Below are positions 38,036-47,083 of a stretch of DNA of 64,000 nucleotides, piece after piece. Under the pieces are notes generated by a model. That model was not told the DNA's origin, made no database searches, and was given only the letters and a program-made list of their open reading frames with translations. Position numbers and translations under genes: made by a program. The stretch's first letter is position 1, and each line of letters begins with the position of its first letter. The stretch covers positions 1 through 64,000 of the forward strand of contig CAZWLN010000014.1 in NCBI GenBank assembly GCA_964634885.1. The letters are read 5' to 3'. Source of the stretch: DAINRZ01 sp964634885 (lineage in GTDB: Bacteria > Bacteroidota > Ignavibacteria > Kapaibacteriales > UBA2268).

Positions 38036-38776
38036 TTATTCTATTGCCTTTCCCATCCGTGTCAGTCCGGCTTTTGAGTATCCGACAAACTGCGATTTGT
38101 TCTCGGCAATAATCTCATTGTAAAGCTTGGCAGCTTTTTCGAAGTCTTTGATTTCTTCAAGGCAGAGGGCTGCGTAATACTGGTACCTGTTTTTAGTGTC
38201 AGGAGCAATCGATTTCGAGGCTGCTTCTTCATAGTATTTGACAGCTGACTGGTAGTCGTTTTTCTTTTCCATGCAAATTCCCATGCCGGCGTTTGCACCC
38301 ATCAGCACGAGGTCAGACTCTGAACCAAGCGCTTTTTCGAAGTATTTTTCTGCCTCTGTATATTTTTCTGTCGATTCGTAGCATTTACCTGCGTAGAAGG
38401 ATGCTATATCTGCAGAAGGTGTACCCTCGTATTTCTTGATGATCTCGACGAGGCCGATTATTTTCTCTCCACGGACCAGTTTTGTGGCGTCTCCGTTAAG
38501 GGCTTTTTCATAATCGCCTGAGTTGATATAGGGCAATATCCTTGACAAGGCAAGGGATGCAGCCTGGTTGTTTTCCTCGGCGTCATTGTCAATTTTCACC
38601 TTTATTAATATGGCAGCGCCGATGACAGCAATTACTGCAAGGGCTATCCACAGGGTTTTCTTTCCTTTGTTCTTTATAAACTCTTGTATTATAAGGATTT
38701 TATTGTCTTCTTCGTTTTTCCGGACAGGTGTTTTTACAACTTCTCCGTTTTCATCTTCGTATTCTTTTTCTTTCAT
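38036..38776 (-). CDS. Membrane-anchored TPR protein
   Basis: A 246-residue protein with a charged cytoplasmic N-terminus, one membrane helix at about residues 41-60 (TLWIALAVIAVIGAAILIKV) and a periplasmic helical-repeat part with several TPR units (ADIASFYAGKCYESTEKYTEAEKYF-type pairs, then YYAALCLEEIKDFEKAAKLY). It resembles YfgM/BamD-like tetratricopeptide proteins that assist envelope protein folding or assembly, but the family is not certain. It lies 126 bases upstream of the T9SS array and could be its first gene. The tRNA-Arg gene is upstream. Confidence 0.8.
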   Translation of the reverse strand: MKEKEYEDENGEVVKTPVRKNEEDNKILIIQEFIKNKGKKTLWIALAVIAVIGAAILIKVKIDNDAEENNQAASLALSRILPYINSGDYEKALNGDATKLVRGEKIIGLVEIIKKYEGTPSADIASFYAGKCYESTEKYTEAEKYFEKALGSESDLVLMGANAGMGICMEKKNDYQSAVKYYEEAASKSIAPDTKNRYQYYAALCLEEIKDFEKAAKLYNEIIAENKSQFVGYSKAGLTRMGKAIE

Positions 38777-38811
38777 TATCCTTCCAATAAATAAAAGTTA
38801 AACATCTCATG

Positions 38812-38885
38812 CACGCCCGAAGGGACTTGAACCCCCAACCTTTGGAACCGGAATCCAACGCTCTATCCAATTGAGCTACGGGCGC
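38812..38885 (-). tRNA. tRNA-Arg (anticodon CCG)
   Basis: A cloverleaf can be drawn by hand on the minus strand. The acceptor stem GCGCCCG pairs with CGGGCGT (G1-U72 wobble), with discriminator G. The D arm is GCTC-AATTGGATA-GAGC. The anticodon stem TTGGA/TCCAA encloses loop TTCCGGT, giving CCG (reads CGG). The T arm GGGGG-TTCAAGT-CCCTT has two wobble pairs. CCA is not encoded. Confidence 0.93.
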
Positions 38886-39061
38886 ATCAACGTTCTTATT
38901 TTAACGTCCACAAATATAAAAATGCTTTTTTTAAAAACCAAAGATTGCTTACACTATTATAATAAAGTTTGATTTTTAGTCAATTTGTTTTGAGAATATT
39001 TGTGTATTCTTGTGTGCAATCGTTAACAGTGTCAGATATATTACACACAATTTACAATTTA

Positions 39062-41197
39062 TTAATATTTATTAACATTTCTCGCTGCTTCAATCACATC
39101 ATTCTTGTTCGGAAGGGTTACCCTTTCGTAGTCCTTTGCAAACCCGACAGGGGTGTCTTTCGAGCCGACACGCATTACAGGAGCGTCAAGATAATTGAAC
39201 AGGTCTGTCGCAATGCTTGCGGCCAATTCACCTCCGAAACCGCCTGTAACCTTGTCTTCATGGACAATTACCACCCTGTTCGTTTTCCTGACAGATGTGT
39301 AAACTGTGTCTTTGTCCCATGGTTTGATGGACCTCAGGTCTATTACTTCTAAGGACAGGCCCTCTTTACCGAGCTCTTCGGCGGCCTGTAGTGCCAGATG
39401 AACCCCTGTGCCGTAGCTTACGACGGTGATGTCGGTACCGCTTCTTCTTACTTTTGCCTTACCGAAGGGGACAACATGGTCTTCGGAAGTCGTTGGCCCC
39501 ATGGCATTCCTGTAGTTGTAGAGGTACTTGGGCTCAAGGAACAACGTAACGCCGCGTGACCTGACTGCGTTGCGCAGCAGCCCTGAGGCGTCGTCTGCAA
39601 AGGCCGGAGAGACGATCCTGATTCCCGGCAGAGTAACGAAAGCTCCTTCGAGGTTCTGTGAGTGGTATAGCCCTCCCTGTATATAGCCGCCGCTGGCAAG
39701 CCTGATTACGACGTTCGGGGCAAACTGGCCTTTTGTTCTCCAGTATTCGTGAGAGCATTCGACGAGTTGCTCCATGGCAGGCCAGAAATAGTCGGCAAAC
39801 TCGGCGCCTTCCACTACTACGTGGATATTGTCGTTGTAGCGGCAGAAACCGTTTGCAGTCCCGACAATGGCGTCTTCGGCAATCGGTGCATTGAACACAC
39901 GTTTCTTCCCGAATTCCTGAGGCATTCCTTTTACTACATTGAATACTCCTCCTTTTCCGATGTCCTGGCCCCAGAGATATGTATCCGGGTTGCGGCGGAA
40001 TTCCTGCTTTAAGGTTTGGTTTATTGCCTCGATCATCGTCAGTGGGGGAGCGGCCGGATCGGGTTCTGTCTCTACAGCGCCGCCGGCAGCGTATGGTTCC
40101 GGAATTACATACATGCCAAAGCTGCCTCCAGAGGCGTCCGGAGCAGCCTCTGCCATGTCTGCTGCTTCAAAAAGTATCCTTTTGTTTTCTTCTTCGATTT
40201 TTTCAATTTCCTGCTGAGATAATATATTATTATTAAGGATGTGGTGCCTGAATTGCATAAGGGGGTCTCTTCGCTTTACTGATGCAAGTTCTTCGGGTGT
40301 CCTGTATAATTCATGGCGGTCCGAATTGGAATGGGACATAATTCTGTCGCAGTCGGCATGTATCATTGCAGGCCCTCTGCCACTCACGGCGTATTCGACA
40401 GATTTTTGCACCGCTCTGTATGAGTCGAAGGGATCCCTTCCGTCACAGTTGACAATCAGCAGGTCTTTCATTCCGCTGTAGTTCTCAGAGACGGTGTTGT
40501 TGGCTGTCTGGTCGGCAAGGGGTACGGATATGCCGTATTTATTGTTCTGCAGTACAAATACTACAGGGAGTTTCTCGAGGGTAGCGACATTGACGGCTTC
40601 CCAGAAATAGCCTTCGGAAGCGGCTGATTCGCCGCTGGAGTAGAGCGCCACGGCGTCGCTGCCGTAGGTCTTGATTGCACGGGCAACACCTGCGGCGTGG
40701 GAGGAATGATTGCCAGTACATGATGAGACGTTTTGTATGCCGATTGAAGGCTTAGCGAAGTGGTTACTCATGTGCCTGCCGCCGCCTGCCACATCGGTTT
40801 CTTTGCTCAGGCCGTTGAGGATGATCTCTTCGGGAGTAATGCCGGCAGCAAGGCTGGTCAGCATGTCGCGGTAATAGGGGAAGAGGAAGTCTTTACCCGG
40901 GCGGAACGACAGGCCGAGGGCGAGTTGAATGCCGTCATGGCCCGCAAAAGAAGCGTGGTAGGACCAGCCTTTGGCCATCTTCAGGTACAGGGCTGCCTTT
41001 TCATCCAATTTACGGCCAAGGTGCATCAGTGTGTACCATTTGATGATGGTACCGCTTTCAAAACCATCGAAATCGAACTTACTACAGAGTTCGACTTCTG
41101 TTTCCCTGCCCTGGTACATCATGTTTACTGTCCCGACGCCGTCAGGGCTGCCGGGTTTCCTGTCTTTGCTATTTCCGACAGATTTTTTACCTGCCAT
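39062..41197 (-). CDS. Fused E1 alpha/beta subunits of a 2-oxoacid (branched-chain) dehydrogenase
   Basis: A 711-residue fusion of the two E1 subunits of a thiamine-diphosphate dehydrogenase, probably 2-oxoisovalerate or pyruvate-like. The alpha half (about 40-345) has the TPP-binding pattern SGESAASEG (family GDG/GEG) followed about 25 residues later by QNNKYGIS, and the phosphorylation-loop-like HYxxR region GGGRHMSNHF. The beta half (about 385-711) begins TMIEAINQTLKQEF, with GGVFNV, FNAPIAEDAIVGTANG, and ends with VIDLRSIKPWD, VHEDKVTGGFGGE. The E2 and E3 genes are not in the window. Fused E1 enzymes of this kind are common in Bacteroidota; the third Gly of GEG is Ser here. Confidence 0.92.
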   Translation of the reverse strand: MAGKKSVGNSKDRKPGSPDGVGTVNMMYQGRETEVELCSKFDFDGFESGTIIKWYTLMHLGRKLDEKAALYLKMAKGWSYHASFAGHDGIQLALGLSFRPGKDFLFPYYRDMLTSLAAGITPEEIILNGLSKETDVAGGGRHMSNHFAKPSIGIQNVSSCTGNHSSHAAGVARAIKTYGSDAVALYSSGESAASEGYFWEAVNVATLEKLPVVFVLQNNKYGISVPLADQTANNTVSENYSGMKDLLIVNCDGRDPFDSYRAVQKSVEYAVSGRGPAMIHADCDRIMSHSNSDRHELYRTPEELASVKRRDPLMQFRHHILNNNILSQQEIEKIEEENKRILFEAADMAEAAPDASGGSFGMYVIPEPYAAGGAVETEPDPAAPPLTMIEAINQTLKQEFRRNPDTYLWGQDIGKGGVFNVVKGMPQEFGKKRVFNAPIAEDAIVGTANGFCRYNDNIHVVVEGAEFADYFWPAMEQLVECSHEYWRTKGQFAPNVVIRLASGGYIQGGLYHSQNLEGAFVTLPGIRIVSPAFADDASGLLRNAVRSRGVTLFLEPKYLYNYRNAMGPTTSEDHVVPFGKAKVRRSGTDITVVSYGTGVHLALQAAEELGKEGLSLEVIDLRSIKPWDKDTVYTSVRKTNRVVIVHEDKVTGGFGGELAASIATDLFNYLDAPVMRVGSKDTPVGFAKDYERVTLPNKNDVIEAARNVNKY

Positions 41198-41321
41198 CTT
41201 GCTGTCCCTTAATTATTTCATTATCTGCATTTTTTTTCATGTAATAAACTATCATTATTAATTACTATTGTATATCATTTCCAATATCCATTTTAATTAT
41301 TTTGGTTTTCCGTTCAGTAAT

Positions 41322-41467
41322 TGCCTAAGTATCAGAGAGATACAATAATTTACAAAATTAGGCATTTCACACATCATATATAGTTCCGCCTAACATTCAT
41401 CATTCAGTCAGGCTATACCTGAAAGTGTGGTGGAAATTTCCTGACACTCTCCGGTGAAATTGTCAGG
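41322..41467. promoter_or_regulatory. Three consecutive small hairpins upstream of the PLP enzyme gene
   Basis: Within the 385-base divergent spacer 41198-41582. Element 1: TGCCTAA (41322-41328) pairs with TTAGGCA (41358-41364), enclosing GTATC-AGAGA-GATAC. Element 2: TCAGG-CTATA-CCTGA at 41408-41422. Element 3: CCTGACA (41440-41446) with TGTCAGG (41461-41467). They may be a structured leader, protein-binding palindromes or decayed repeats; no riboswitch class was recognised. The rest of the spacer is AT-rich without features. Confidence 0.35.
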
Positions 41468-41582
41468 TAATTTTACATAATCCGGAATATCCTGCTATGA
41501 ATAGATCAATTTTTTCATTTTGTAAAATATTTGGTTTATATTTCGTAATAAAATAAAATAATGAAAAGGAAAGTATTCGTTT

Positions 41583-42680
41583 ATGATCAGCGTACAAAGC
41601 CCGGAGCTAATACTGAACAGGGAAACCTGCCTTGCAAACATACGCAGAATGGCAGAAAAGGCTTCAGTTAACGGACTGACATTCAGGCCACACTTTAAGA
41701 CACACCAGTCCCTGACGATTGGCAGGTGGTTCAGGGATTGCGGGGTAACTGCGATTACCGTCTCTTCCATAAAAATGGCAGGCTACTTCGCCGGCGACGG
41801 CTGGAGGGATATTACCATAGCAATACCCGTAAACAGGCTGCAAATCAGAAAAATCAACAGCCTTGCCTCGCGAATCGACCTGAACATAGATGTGATTTCG
41901 ACGGACACATTACAATTCCTTGCTGCAAACCTTACTTCTCCCGTCGGGGCCTTCATCGAAATAGACAACGGCTACAACAGGACCGGACTCGACCCAAATG
42001 ATTCTGATGCAATCGAAGATATGATTTCATTAATGTCAGCAACCGAATTGCTGCGTTTCAGGGGTTTCCTTTCACATGCAGGCAATACATACGGCGCAGG
42101 TTCCCTCAGTAGAATCGGGGCAATTCACAGCAGTACGGTCAGAATGCTTGCTGAATTAAAGGCAAAATACTCTTCGCCGTGCCATGACATTACAGTCTCA
42201 ATAGGCGACACGCCTTCATGCAGCCTGCTGGAAGACTTCAGGGGAGTTGACGAGATCAGGCCCGGTAACTTTGTTTTCTATGATATTATGCAGGAGCAGA
42301 TCGGCTCCTGTTCTTTCAGGGATATTGCCGTAGCCCTGGCTGTACCGGTCCTTGCCATGCACCCTCAAAGAAACGAGATCGTGGTTGAAGGCGGCGCCAT
42401 ACATCTTTCAAAAGAATTCATTACCGACGGCGAAGGCAGGACAATATACGGCTACCCGGTTCATTTCACTGACAACGGCTGGACTGTTCCGGACAGGGCA
42501 AGCTATGTCCGTTCCCTTACACAGGAGCATGGCGTTGTCAAGGCCTCAGGTGAATTTTTCAACAGCGTAAATGTCGGCGATATTATCGGCATCCTCCCGG
42601 TTCACTCGTGCCTTACCGCCCACCAGATGAGGCGCTATGTAACGCCGGACGGGGAATTAATTAGTACTATGAACAGTTAG
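41583..42680 (+). CDS. D-threonine aldolase / D-serine dehydratase-like PLP enzyme
   Basis: A fold-type III PLP enzyme (alanine racemase N-terminal barrel plus beta domain), 365 residues. The PLP lysine lies in RPHFKTHQS (about residue 40), and the phosphate-binding region includes FIEIDNGYNRTGL and GDTPSCSL. The C-terminal metal-binding type segment contains HGVVKA and LPVHSCLTAHQM, with His and Cys residues typical of D-threonine aldolases and eukaryotic-like D-serine dehydratases. The natural substrate (a D-3-hydroxy amino acid) is inferred from the family. AAAAGGAAAG precedes the ATG. The phosphatase gene follows 20 bases later. Confidence 0.85.
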   Translation: MISVQSPELILNRETCLANIRRMAEKASVNGLTFRPHFKTHQSLTIGRWFRDCGVTAITVSSIKMAGYFAGDGWRDITIAIPVNRLQIRKINSLASRIDLNIDVISTDTLQFLAANLTSPVGAFIEIDNGYNRTGLDPNDSDAIEDMISLMSATELLRFRGFLSHAGNTYGAGSLSRIGAIHSSTVRMLAELKAKYSSPCHDITVSIGDTPSCSLLEDFRGVDEIRPGNFVFYDIMQEQIGSCSFRDIAVALAVPVLAMHPQRNEIVVEGGAIHLSKEFITDGEGRTIYGYPVHFTDNGWTVPDRASYVRSLTQEHGVVKASGEFFNSVNVGDIIGILPVHSCLTAHQMRRYVTPDGELISTMNS

Positions 42681-42700
42681 ACAAACATTGACGGCCTGCT

Positions 42701-43384
42701 ATGTACAAAAGGTATGTGATCGGAGATATTCACGGTTGTGTAAAGACCTTAGAAAAGCTCCTTTTCGGCGTTCTGAAAGCCGACTCCCGTGACCTCATCT
42801 TCCTCTTGGGCGACTACATCGACAGGGGGCCGTCTTCCAGAGCGGTAATCGACCTCATCTTCAGCCTCCAGGCGCAGAACTACAACATTTTCCCGGTCAG
42901 GGGAAACCACGAGCAAATGCTTTTGGAGTACTACACATACAATAATGATGCATGGCTTTACAACGGTTTCCAGACAACTCTCGACAGTTTCAGCATAAGA
43001 AAAATCCACGACATCGGCCGTACCTACCTCCATTTCTTTGACAACCTGAAGCATTACTACATTACCGACGGTTATATCCTTACACACGCAGGGCTTAATA
43101 ATTTCGCCGACAACCCGCTGACCGACGGCCATTCGATGCTGTGGACCCGCGACGATTCCGTCAATATTGTAAAGACCGGCGGTTTAAGGCTCGTTTCGGG
43201 CCATACTCCCCACGCCATCGACGACATTGAAAATTCACTCGGGAACATGAAGATCCAGCTCGACGGAGGATGCGTCTATGCAGGCAAGCGCTCGGGCATG
43301 GGCCGGCTTTGCGCCCTGGACCTCGACACACTCGAACTCTTTCGCCAGGAGAACATAGATATTGCCCCGGATTATTATATATAA
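42701..43384 (+). CDS. Calcineurin-like serine/threonine metallophosphatase
   Basis: A 227-residue metallophosphoesterase of the PPP/ApaH-like bacterial group, with the three metal motifs in order: GDIHG (residues 8-12), GDYIDRG (about 37-43) and RGNHE (about 67-71), followed by THAG. Such enzymes dephosphorylate proteins or dinucleoside polyphosphates; which applies here is not clear. It follows the PLP enzyme gene at 20 bases and is probably in the same transcript, ending at the bidirectional hairpin 43387-43424. Confidence 0.92.
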   Translation: MYKRYVIGDIHGCVKTLEKLLFGVLKADSRDLIFLLGDYIDRGPSSRAVIDLIFSLQAQNYNIFPVRGNHEQMLLEYYTYNNDAWLYNGFQTTLDSFSIRKIHDIGRTYLHFFDNLKHYYITDGYILTHAGLNNFADNPLTDGHSMLWTRDDSVNIVKTGGLRLVSGHTPHAIDDIENSLGNMKIQLDGGCVYAGKRSGMGRLCALDLDTLELFRQENIDIAPDYYI

Positions 43385-43386
43385 TA

Positions 43387-43424
43387 AAAAAGCCCGTGCA
43401 ATAATCTGTATTGCCAGGCCTTTT
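43387..43424. terminator. Bidirectional terminator between convergent genes
   Basis: Arms beginning AAAAGCCC and ending GGCCTTTT pair at about 12 of 15 positions, with A-run and T-run on the two sides. It is 2 bases past the phosphatase stop and about 80 bases from the stop of the convergent aminotransferase gene. Confidence 0.7.
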
Positions 43425-43501
43425 GTGTATTATTCGTCGAAGTTCCTATTTATCCGGGGTGCAATTTCTCACCCCGTCATGTAAAGAAAAAGCCGGAATT
43501 T

Positions 43502-44980
43502 TCACAGTTTGCATTTGTCAAACCAGCACTGGGCTATCCTTTTCTCATAACCGTCATCATTCTTGTGGACAAATTCATTCATGCCGGGCAGGTAATCATA
43601 GTCTTCAGCCCATTGACGGTGATTGGCAGCTACCTGTCTGACGGCATCCATAATCAGCCTGATTTCGACGTCAGTCATTACCGGATGTACGGACATCCTG
43701 ATCCATCCGGGTTTCAGAGACAAGTCTCCCTGGTTGATGGTTTCGGTAATATTCGACGAGGTCTCTTCCGACACGTTGAGCAGGTAATGGCCGTAGGTAC
43801 CTGCACATGAGCAACCGCCCCGCACCTGTACGCCGAATCTGTCGTTCAGCAGCTTCACGCCGAGGTTGTAATGCAGTCCGTCGATGTAAAACGAGATCAC
43901 CCCGAGCCTTTCCCTGTGGTTATTTGCAAGGATATGCAGGCCTGGAATGTTTGCCATCCCGGGCCACATTATGTCGAGCAGTTCCTTTTCCCGTTCCTGG
44001 ATATTCTTTACACCCATTTCTTCTTTGAGTTTAATTGCGAGGGCCACCTTCATCGTCTGCAGGAAGGCAGGAGTACCGCCATCCTCACGTGTTTCAATGT
44101 CCTCGATATATTTGTGGCCGCCCCAGGGATTGGTCCAGAGCACGGTACCGCCGCCGGGATGATCGGGAACACGGTTGTGGTAGAGAGAGGCGTTGAAAAC
44201 GAGGATGCCGCTCGATCCGGGGCCTCCGAGGAACTTGTGAGGGGAGAAGTAAATGGCGTCGAGCATCTGCATCTCGTTCTCAGGATGCATATTAATATCT
44301 ATATATGGGGCTGAAGCAGCAAAATCGACAAAGCAAAGCCCACCGTTCCTGTGCATAATCTCAGCAATTTCGTGGTAGGGAGTAAATATACCTGTTACAT
44401 TGGAACAGGAAGTAACGGCAGCAATTTTCGTTTTCCTGTTACGGTACCTGTCGAGAAGAGCTGTCAGGCTGCCGGTGTCAACCAGGCCGTCAGGGCCGGC
44501 GCTGATGATTTCCAGGTCGGCAATCGTTTCCAGCCAGCTCGTCTGGTTCGAGTGATGCTCCATGTGGGTAACGAATACGACAGGACGGTCTTCTTCTTTC
44601 AACTTGACCCAGGAGTGAAAATTCTCATGGAGCTTAAGTCCGAGTATCCTCTGGAACTTATTTATTACTCCCGTCATGCCGGAATTGGATGAGATGATGA
44701 CGTCGCTTTCACTGGCGCCGACGTGTCTTTTTACAATATTCAGGGCATAGTGGTAGGCCCTGGTCATTAGTGTTCCGGTTACACTCGTCTCAGTGTGAGT
44801 GTTGCCGACAAAGGGAGCAATGTCCCTGATGAGGATGTTCTCAATCGGTTTATACTGCCTGCCGCTGGCAACCCAGTCGGCATATATTATTTTCTTCCTG
44901 CCGTAAGGAGTGTCGAACTCCTGGTTAATACCGATTATTTTATTGCGAAATTTTCCAAAATACTGTTCCAGGCTTTTCAT
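43502..44980 (-). CDS. Class V aminotransferase, cysteine-desulfurase-like
   Basis: A 492-residue PLP enzyme of the class V (SufS/CsdA-like) family. The PLP lysine lies in SPHKFLGGPGSSG near residue 250, the cofactor-binding HMEHHSN is near 139, and a Cys-containing loop (GGCSCAGTYGH) near residue 391 sits where desulfurases have their active Cys. It is longer than SufS (about 405 residues), with insertions at the N-terminus and in the late part. No Suf or Isc scaffold genes are adjacent, so the role in sulfur transfer or another PLP reaction is open. Family members with this GGCSCAG loop are common in Bacteroidota. Confidence 0.85.
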   Translation of the reverse strand: MKSLEQYFGKFRNKIIGINQEFDTPYGRKKIIYADWVASGRQYKPIENILIRDIAPFVGNTHTETSVTGTLMTRAYHYALNIVKRHVGASESDVIISSNSGMTGVINKFQRILGLKLHENFHSWVKLKEEDRPVVFVTHMEHHSNQTSWLETIADLEIISAGPDGLVDTGSLTALLDRYRNRKTKIAAVTSCSNVTGIFTPYHEIAEIMHRNGGLCFVDFAASAPYIDINMHPENEMQMLDAIYFSPHKFLGGPGSSGILVFNASLYHNRVPDHPGGGTVLWTNPWGGHKYIEDIETREDGGTPAFLQTMKVALAIKLKEEMGVKNIQEREKELLDIMWPGMANIPGLHILANNHRERLGVISFYIDGLHYNLGVKLLNDRFGVQVRGGCSCAGTYGHYLLNVSEETSSNITETINQGDLSLKPGWIRMSVHPVMTDVEIRLIMDAVRQVAANHRQWAEDYDYLPGMNEFVHKNDDGYEKRIAQCWFDKCKL

Positions 44981-45073
44981 CTTTTCATCTTTATTTAAAT
45001 AATTACAATCCGTTCTTTACTAATCTGAGTTGTTTATTGTAATGTTACCATAGTCTTCACTCACATGATAAAT

Positions 45074-45472
45074 TTAATTATTCTTGGCGCCTTCACTGAT
45101 CCATTTCCTGATTCCCACCCTCTGGTTCTCGGTCAGGGTCCACTTACAGTATGGATAATGTACCGGCGTTTCATATTCGAGTATCTCCACGAGCCTGCTG
45201 TCGTCGGGCCTTCCCGGCCAGACCAGGCCGCTGTAAGAGGTATATACAAGAGTGTTGTAATCATAGAGTGGATAGGCATTGGGGCCGCAAACGACGCCGT
45301 GGCAGCTCGAGTAAGTGCAGTTATATGTGATGACGGGCTGCACATGGTCCATATAGCTTACATTTTCGGAAGGGAAAACGATGTCGGCAATGTCATTGTC
45401 GCCGCCGGGGCAGGAGTTCAACCCAAGCAATGCTATTAATGCCGGTACGAGGATTATTATTATTTTTCTCAT
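45074..45472 (-). CDS. CX4CH lipoprotein, cytochrome-c-like (copy 1)
   Basis: A 132-residue predicted lipoprotein with signal peptide and lipobox LNSC (Cys about residue 21). The mature part carries CTYSSCHG, a CX4CH possible heme-attachment motif, in a context (MDHVQPVITYNC before it; LTENQRVGIRKWISEGA after it) typical of planctomycete-type cytochrome c domains. The usual Met-Pro axial-ligand position reads HYPYCKW, so axial ligation is uncertain. An extra Cys follows four residues after CH (HGVVC). It is a paralogue of 45653-46060, which lies upstream on the same strand. Possible periplasmic electron-transfer protein. Confidence 0.8.
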   Translation of the reverse strand: MRKIIIILVPALIALLGLNSCPGGDNDIADIVFPSENVSYMDHVQPVITYNCTYSSCHGVVCGPNAYPLYDYNTLVYTSYSGLVWPGRPDDSRLVEILEYETPVHYPYCKWTLTENQRVGIRKWISEGAKNN

Positions 45473-45652
45473 TATATTACAAAATTATCAATTTTCTTAG
45501 CTTCTTCCGGAACCGGCCATGCCTGGTCGGCCATGCGCCTGAGAGGTGGCAATCCCCTTTGTTCTAACTTATTATTAAAAATACAACTCATTCATCTTCT
45601 GCGCCATTATGCCATCCCGGTTTTAATGCAGGCAACGGCAGAGGGCTTGCGG

Positions 45653-46060
45653 TCAATTATCCTTTGCGCCTTCCTCGATCCACTTCCTAATGCCCTGCCT
45701 CTGGTTCTCATTCAGAGACCATTTGTAAAAGGGAGTATGTCCTGCGCCCTTGTATTCAAATATTTGAACCAGCCTGCTGGCGTCGGGATAGTTAGCGACG
45801 ACCACGCCGATATTAATATCCGATTTCACAAGATAAAAGTAATTATAGAGTGGGTTGGCATTATTTCCGCAAATCACCCCGTGGCAGTTTGACAATGCAC
45901 AGTTATAGGCAATCAGGGGCTGTACGTGTTCTTTGTAGCTGACGCTGTCGTCCGGAAACACGACATCGGTCGGATCGTCTTCGTTGCCCGGGCAGGAAGT
46001 CAGTCCAAACAAAACAATTACTGCAGGAACAAGGATTAATAAAAATCTTCTCATCAACAC
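45653..46060 (-). CDS. CX4CH lipoprotein, cytochrome-c-like (copy 2)
   Basis: A 135-residue paralogue of the neighbouring 45074-45472 product. Lipobox LTSC, then CALSNCHG (CX4CH), HGVIC, and the conserved tail LNENQRQGIRKWIEEGA. The position of the typical axial Met again lacks Met (HTPFYKW). The two genes are 180 bases apart in tandem, indicating duplication. Upstream on the same strand, 21 bases away, is panB, so co-transcription with it is possible but no functional link is evident. Confidence 0.8.
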   Translation of the reverse strand: MLMRRFLLILVPAVIVLFGLTSCPGNEDDPTDVVFPDDSVSYKEHVQPLIAYNCALSNCHGVICGNNANPLYNYFYLVKSDINIGVVVANYPDASRLVQIFEYKGAGHTPFYKWSLNENQRQGIRKWIEEGAKDN

Positions 46061-46081
46061 TCAAATAATTAGTTAAACATT

Positions 46082-46909
46082 TCAATAACTTTCATCATTC
46101 GTCGGAAACTCCTTTTTCCTGACATCGACGGCGAACCTTGAAAATGAGTCTTTGATTGTCTCATAGAGCGAGGCGTAGCGCCTGACAAATCTTGGCTGGA
46201 AGTCGATGGTCAATCCCAGCATATCCGTATAGACCAGTATCTGGCCGTCGCAGTGAGGGCCGGCGCCGATTCCTATAGTCGGGATGCTCAGCGACTCGGT
46301 TATGCGTTCTGCCAGTTCAGACGGGACTTTCTCAAGTACCAGGGCAAAGGCGCCTGCTTCTTCGAGCAGGTGAGCGTCCCTGTAAATGATCTCTGCTTCG
46401 TCCGGGTCGATCCCGCGGGCACGATAGGTGCCGAATTTATGTATGCTTTGCGGTGTCAATCCCAGGTGGCCCATCACGGGGATGCCCGCGCGTGTCATTT
46501 TGTTGATCGCTTTGGCCACATGCTTGCCGCCTTCGAGCTTGACAGCGGCAACACCCGATTCTTTCATGATCCTGCCTGCGTTTCTGAAAGCTTCCTGCAC
46601 GGAGACCTGGTAACTCATGAAGGGCATATCTGCTACGACGAGGGGGCGCCTGGCGGCCTTCTCCACGGCTTTGGAATGGTATATGATGTCTTCGAGAGTA
46701 ACCGGAATGGTAGTCTCGAGCCCTTGTACCACATTGCCGAGGGAATCGCCGACAAGGATGACGTCGATGCCGGACTCGTCGATTATTCTTGCAATCAGGG
46801 CATCATAGCCCGTGAGCGCAGCAATCTTCTGTCCCGCTTTCTTCATCTCCAGGAGCCGGAGCGTAGTCACCCGCCTCGGATCGATTTTTAAATAGCCTTC
46901 TGTTTCCAT
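46082..46909 (-). CDS. panB: 3-methyl-2-oxobutanoate hydroxymethyltransferase
   Basis: PanB makes ketopantoate from 2-oxoisovalerate and methylenetetrahydrofolate in the pantothenate/coenzyme A pathway. The 275-residue sequence has the diagnostic MKKAGQKIAALTGYDA (near residue 22), VGDSLGNVVQG with the Mg ligand Asp, ADMPFMSYQ, KLEGG and HLGLTPQS. Family length and motifs are complete. The CX4CH lipoprotein gene follows after 21 bases. Other pan genes are not in the window. Confidence 0.97.
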   Translation of the reverse strand: METEGYLKIDPRRVTTLRLLEMKKAGQKIAALTGYDALIARIIDESGIDVILVGDSLGNVVQGLETTIPVTLEDIIYHSKAVEKAARRPLVVADMPFMSYQVSVQEAFRNAGRIMKESGVAAVKLEGGKHVAKAINKMTRAGIPVMGHLGLTPQSIHKFGTYRARGIDPDEAEIIYRDAHLLEEAGAFALVLEKVPSELAERITESLSIPTIGIGAGPHCDGQILVYTDMLGLTIDFQPRFVRRYASLYETIKDSFSRFAVDVRKKEFPTNDESY

Positions 46910-47083
46910 AATTATATTATATCGTCAATTTCTTCAATAAATAATTAAAATTCTTTCATTCATCATAATTAATTAAATTAAATTACTTAAATTTCTTTAA
47001 TTTTATGTATTAAAAATACTTTAGATGTAATTTTTTTATATATTTTACCGAAAAGACAATATGAAAATTCGAAAAGGAATGTG

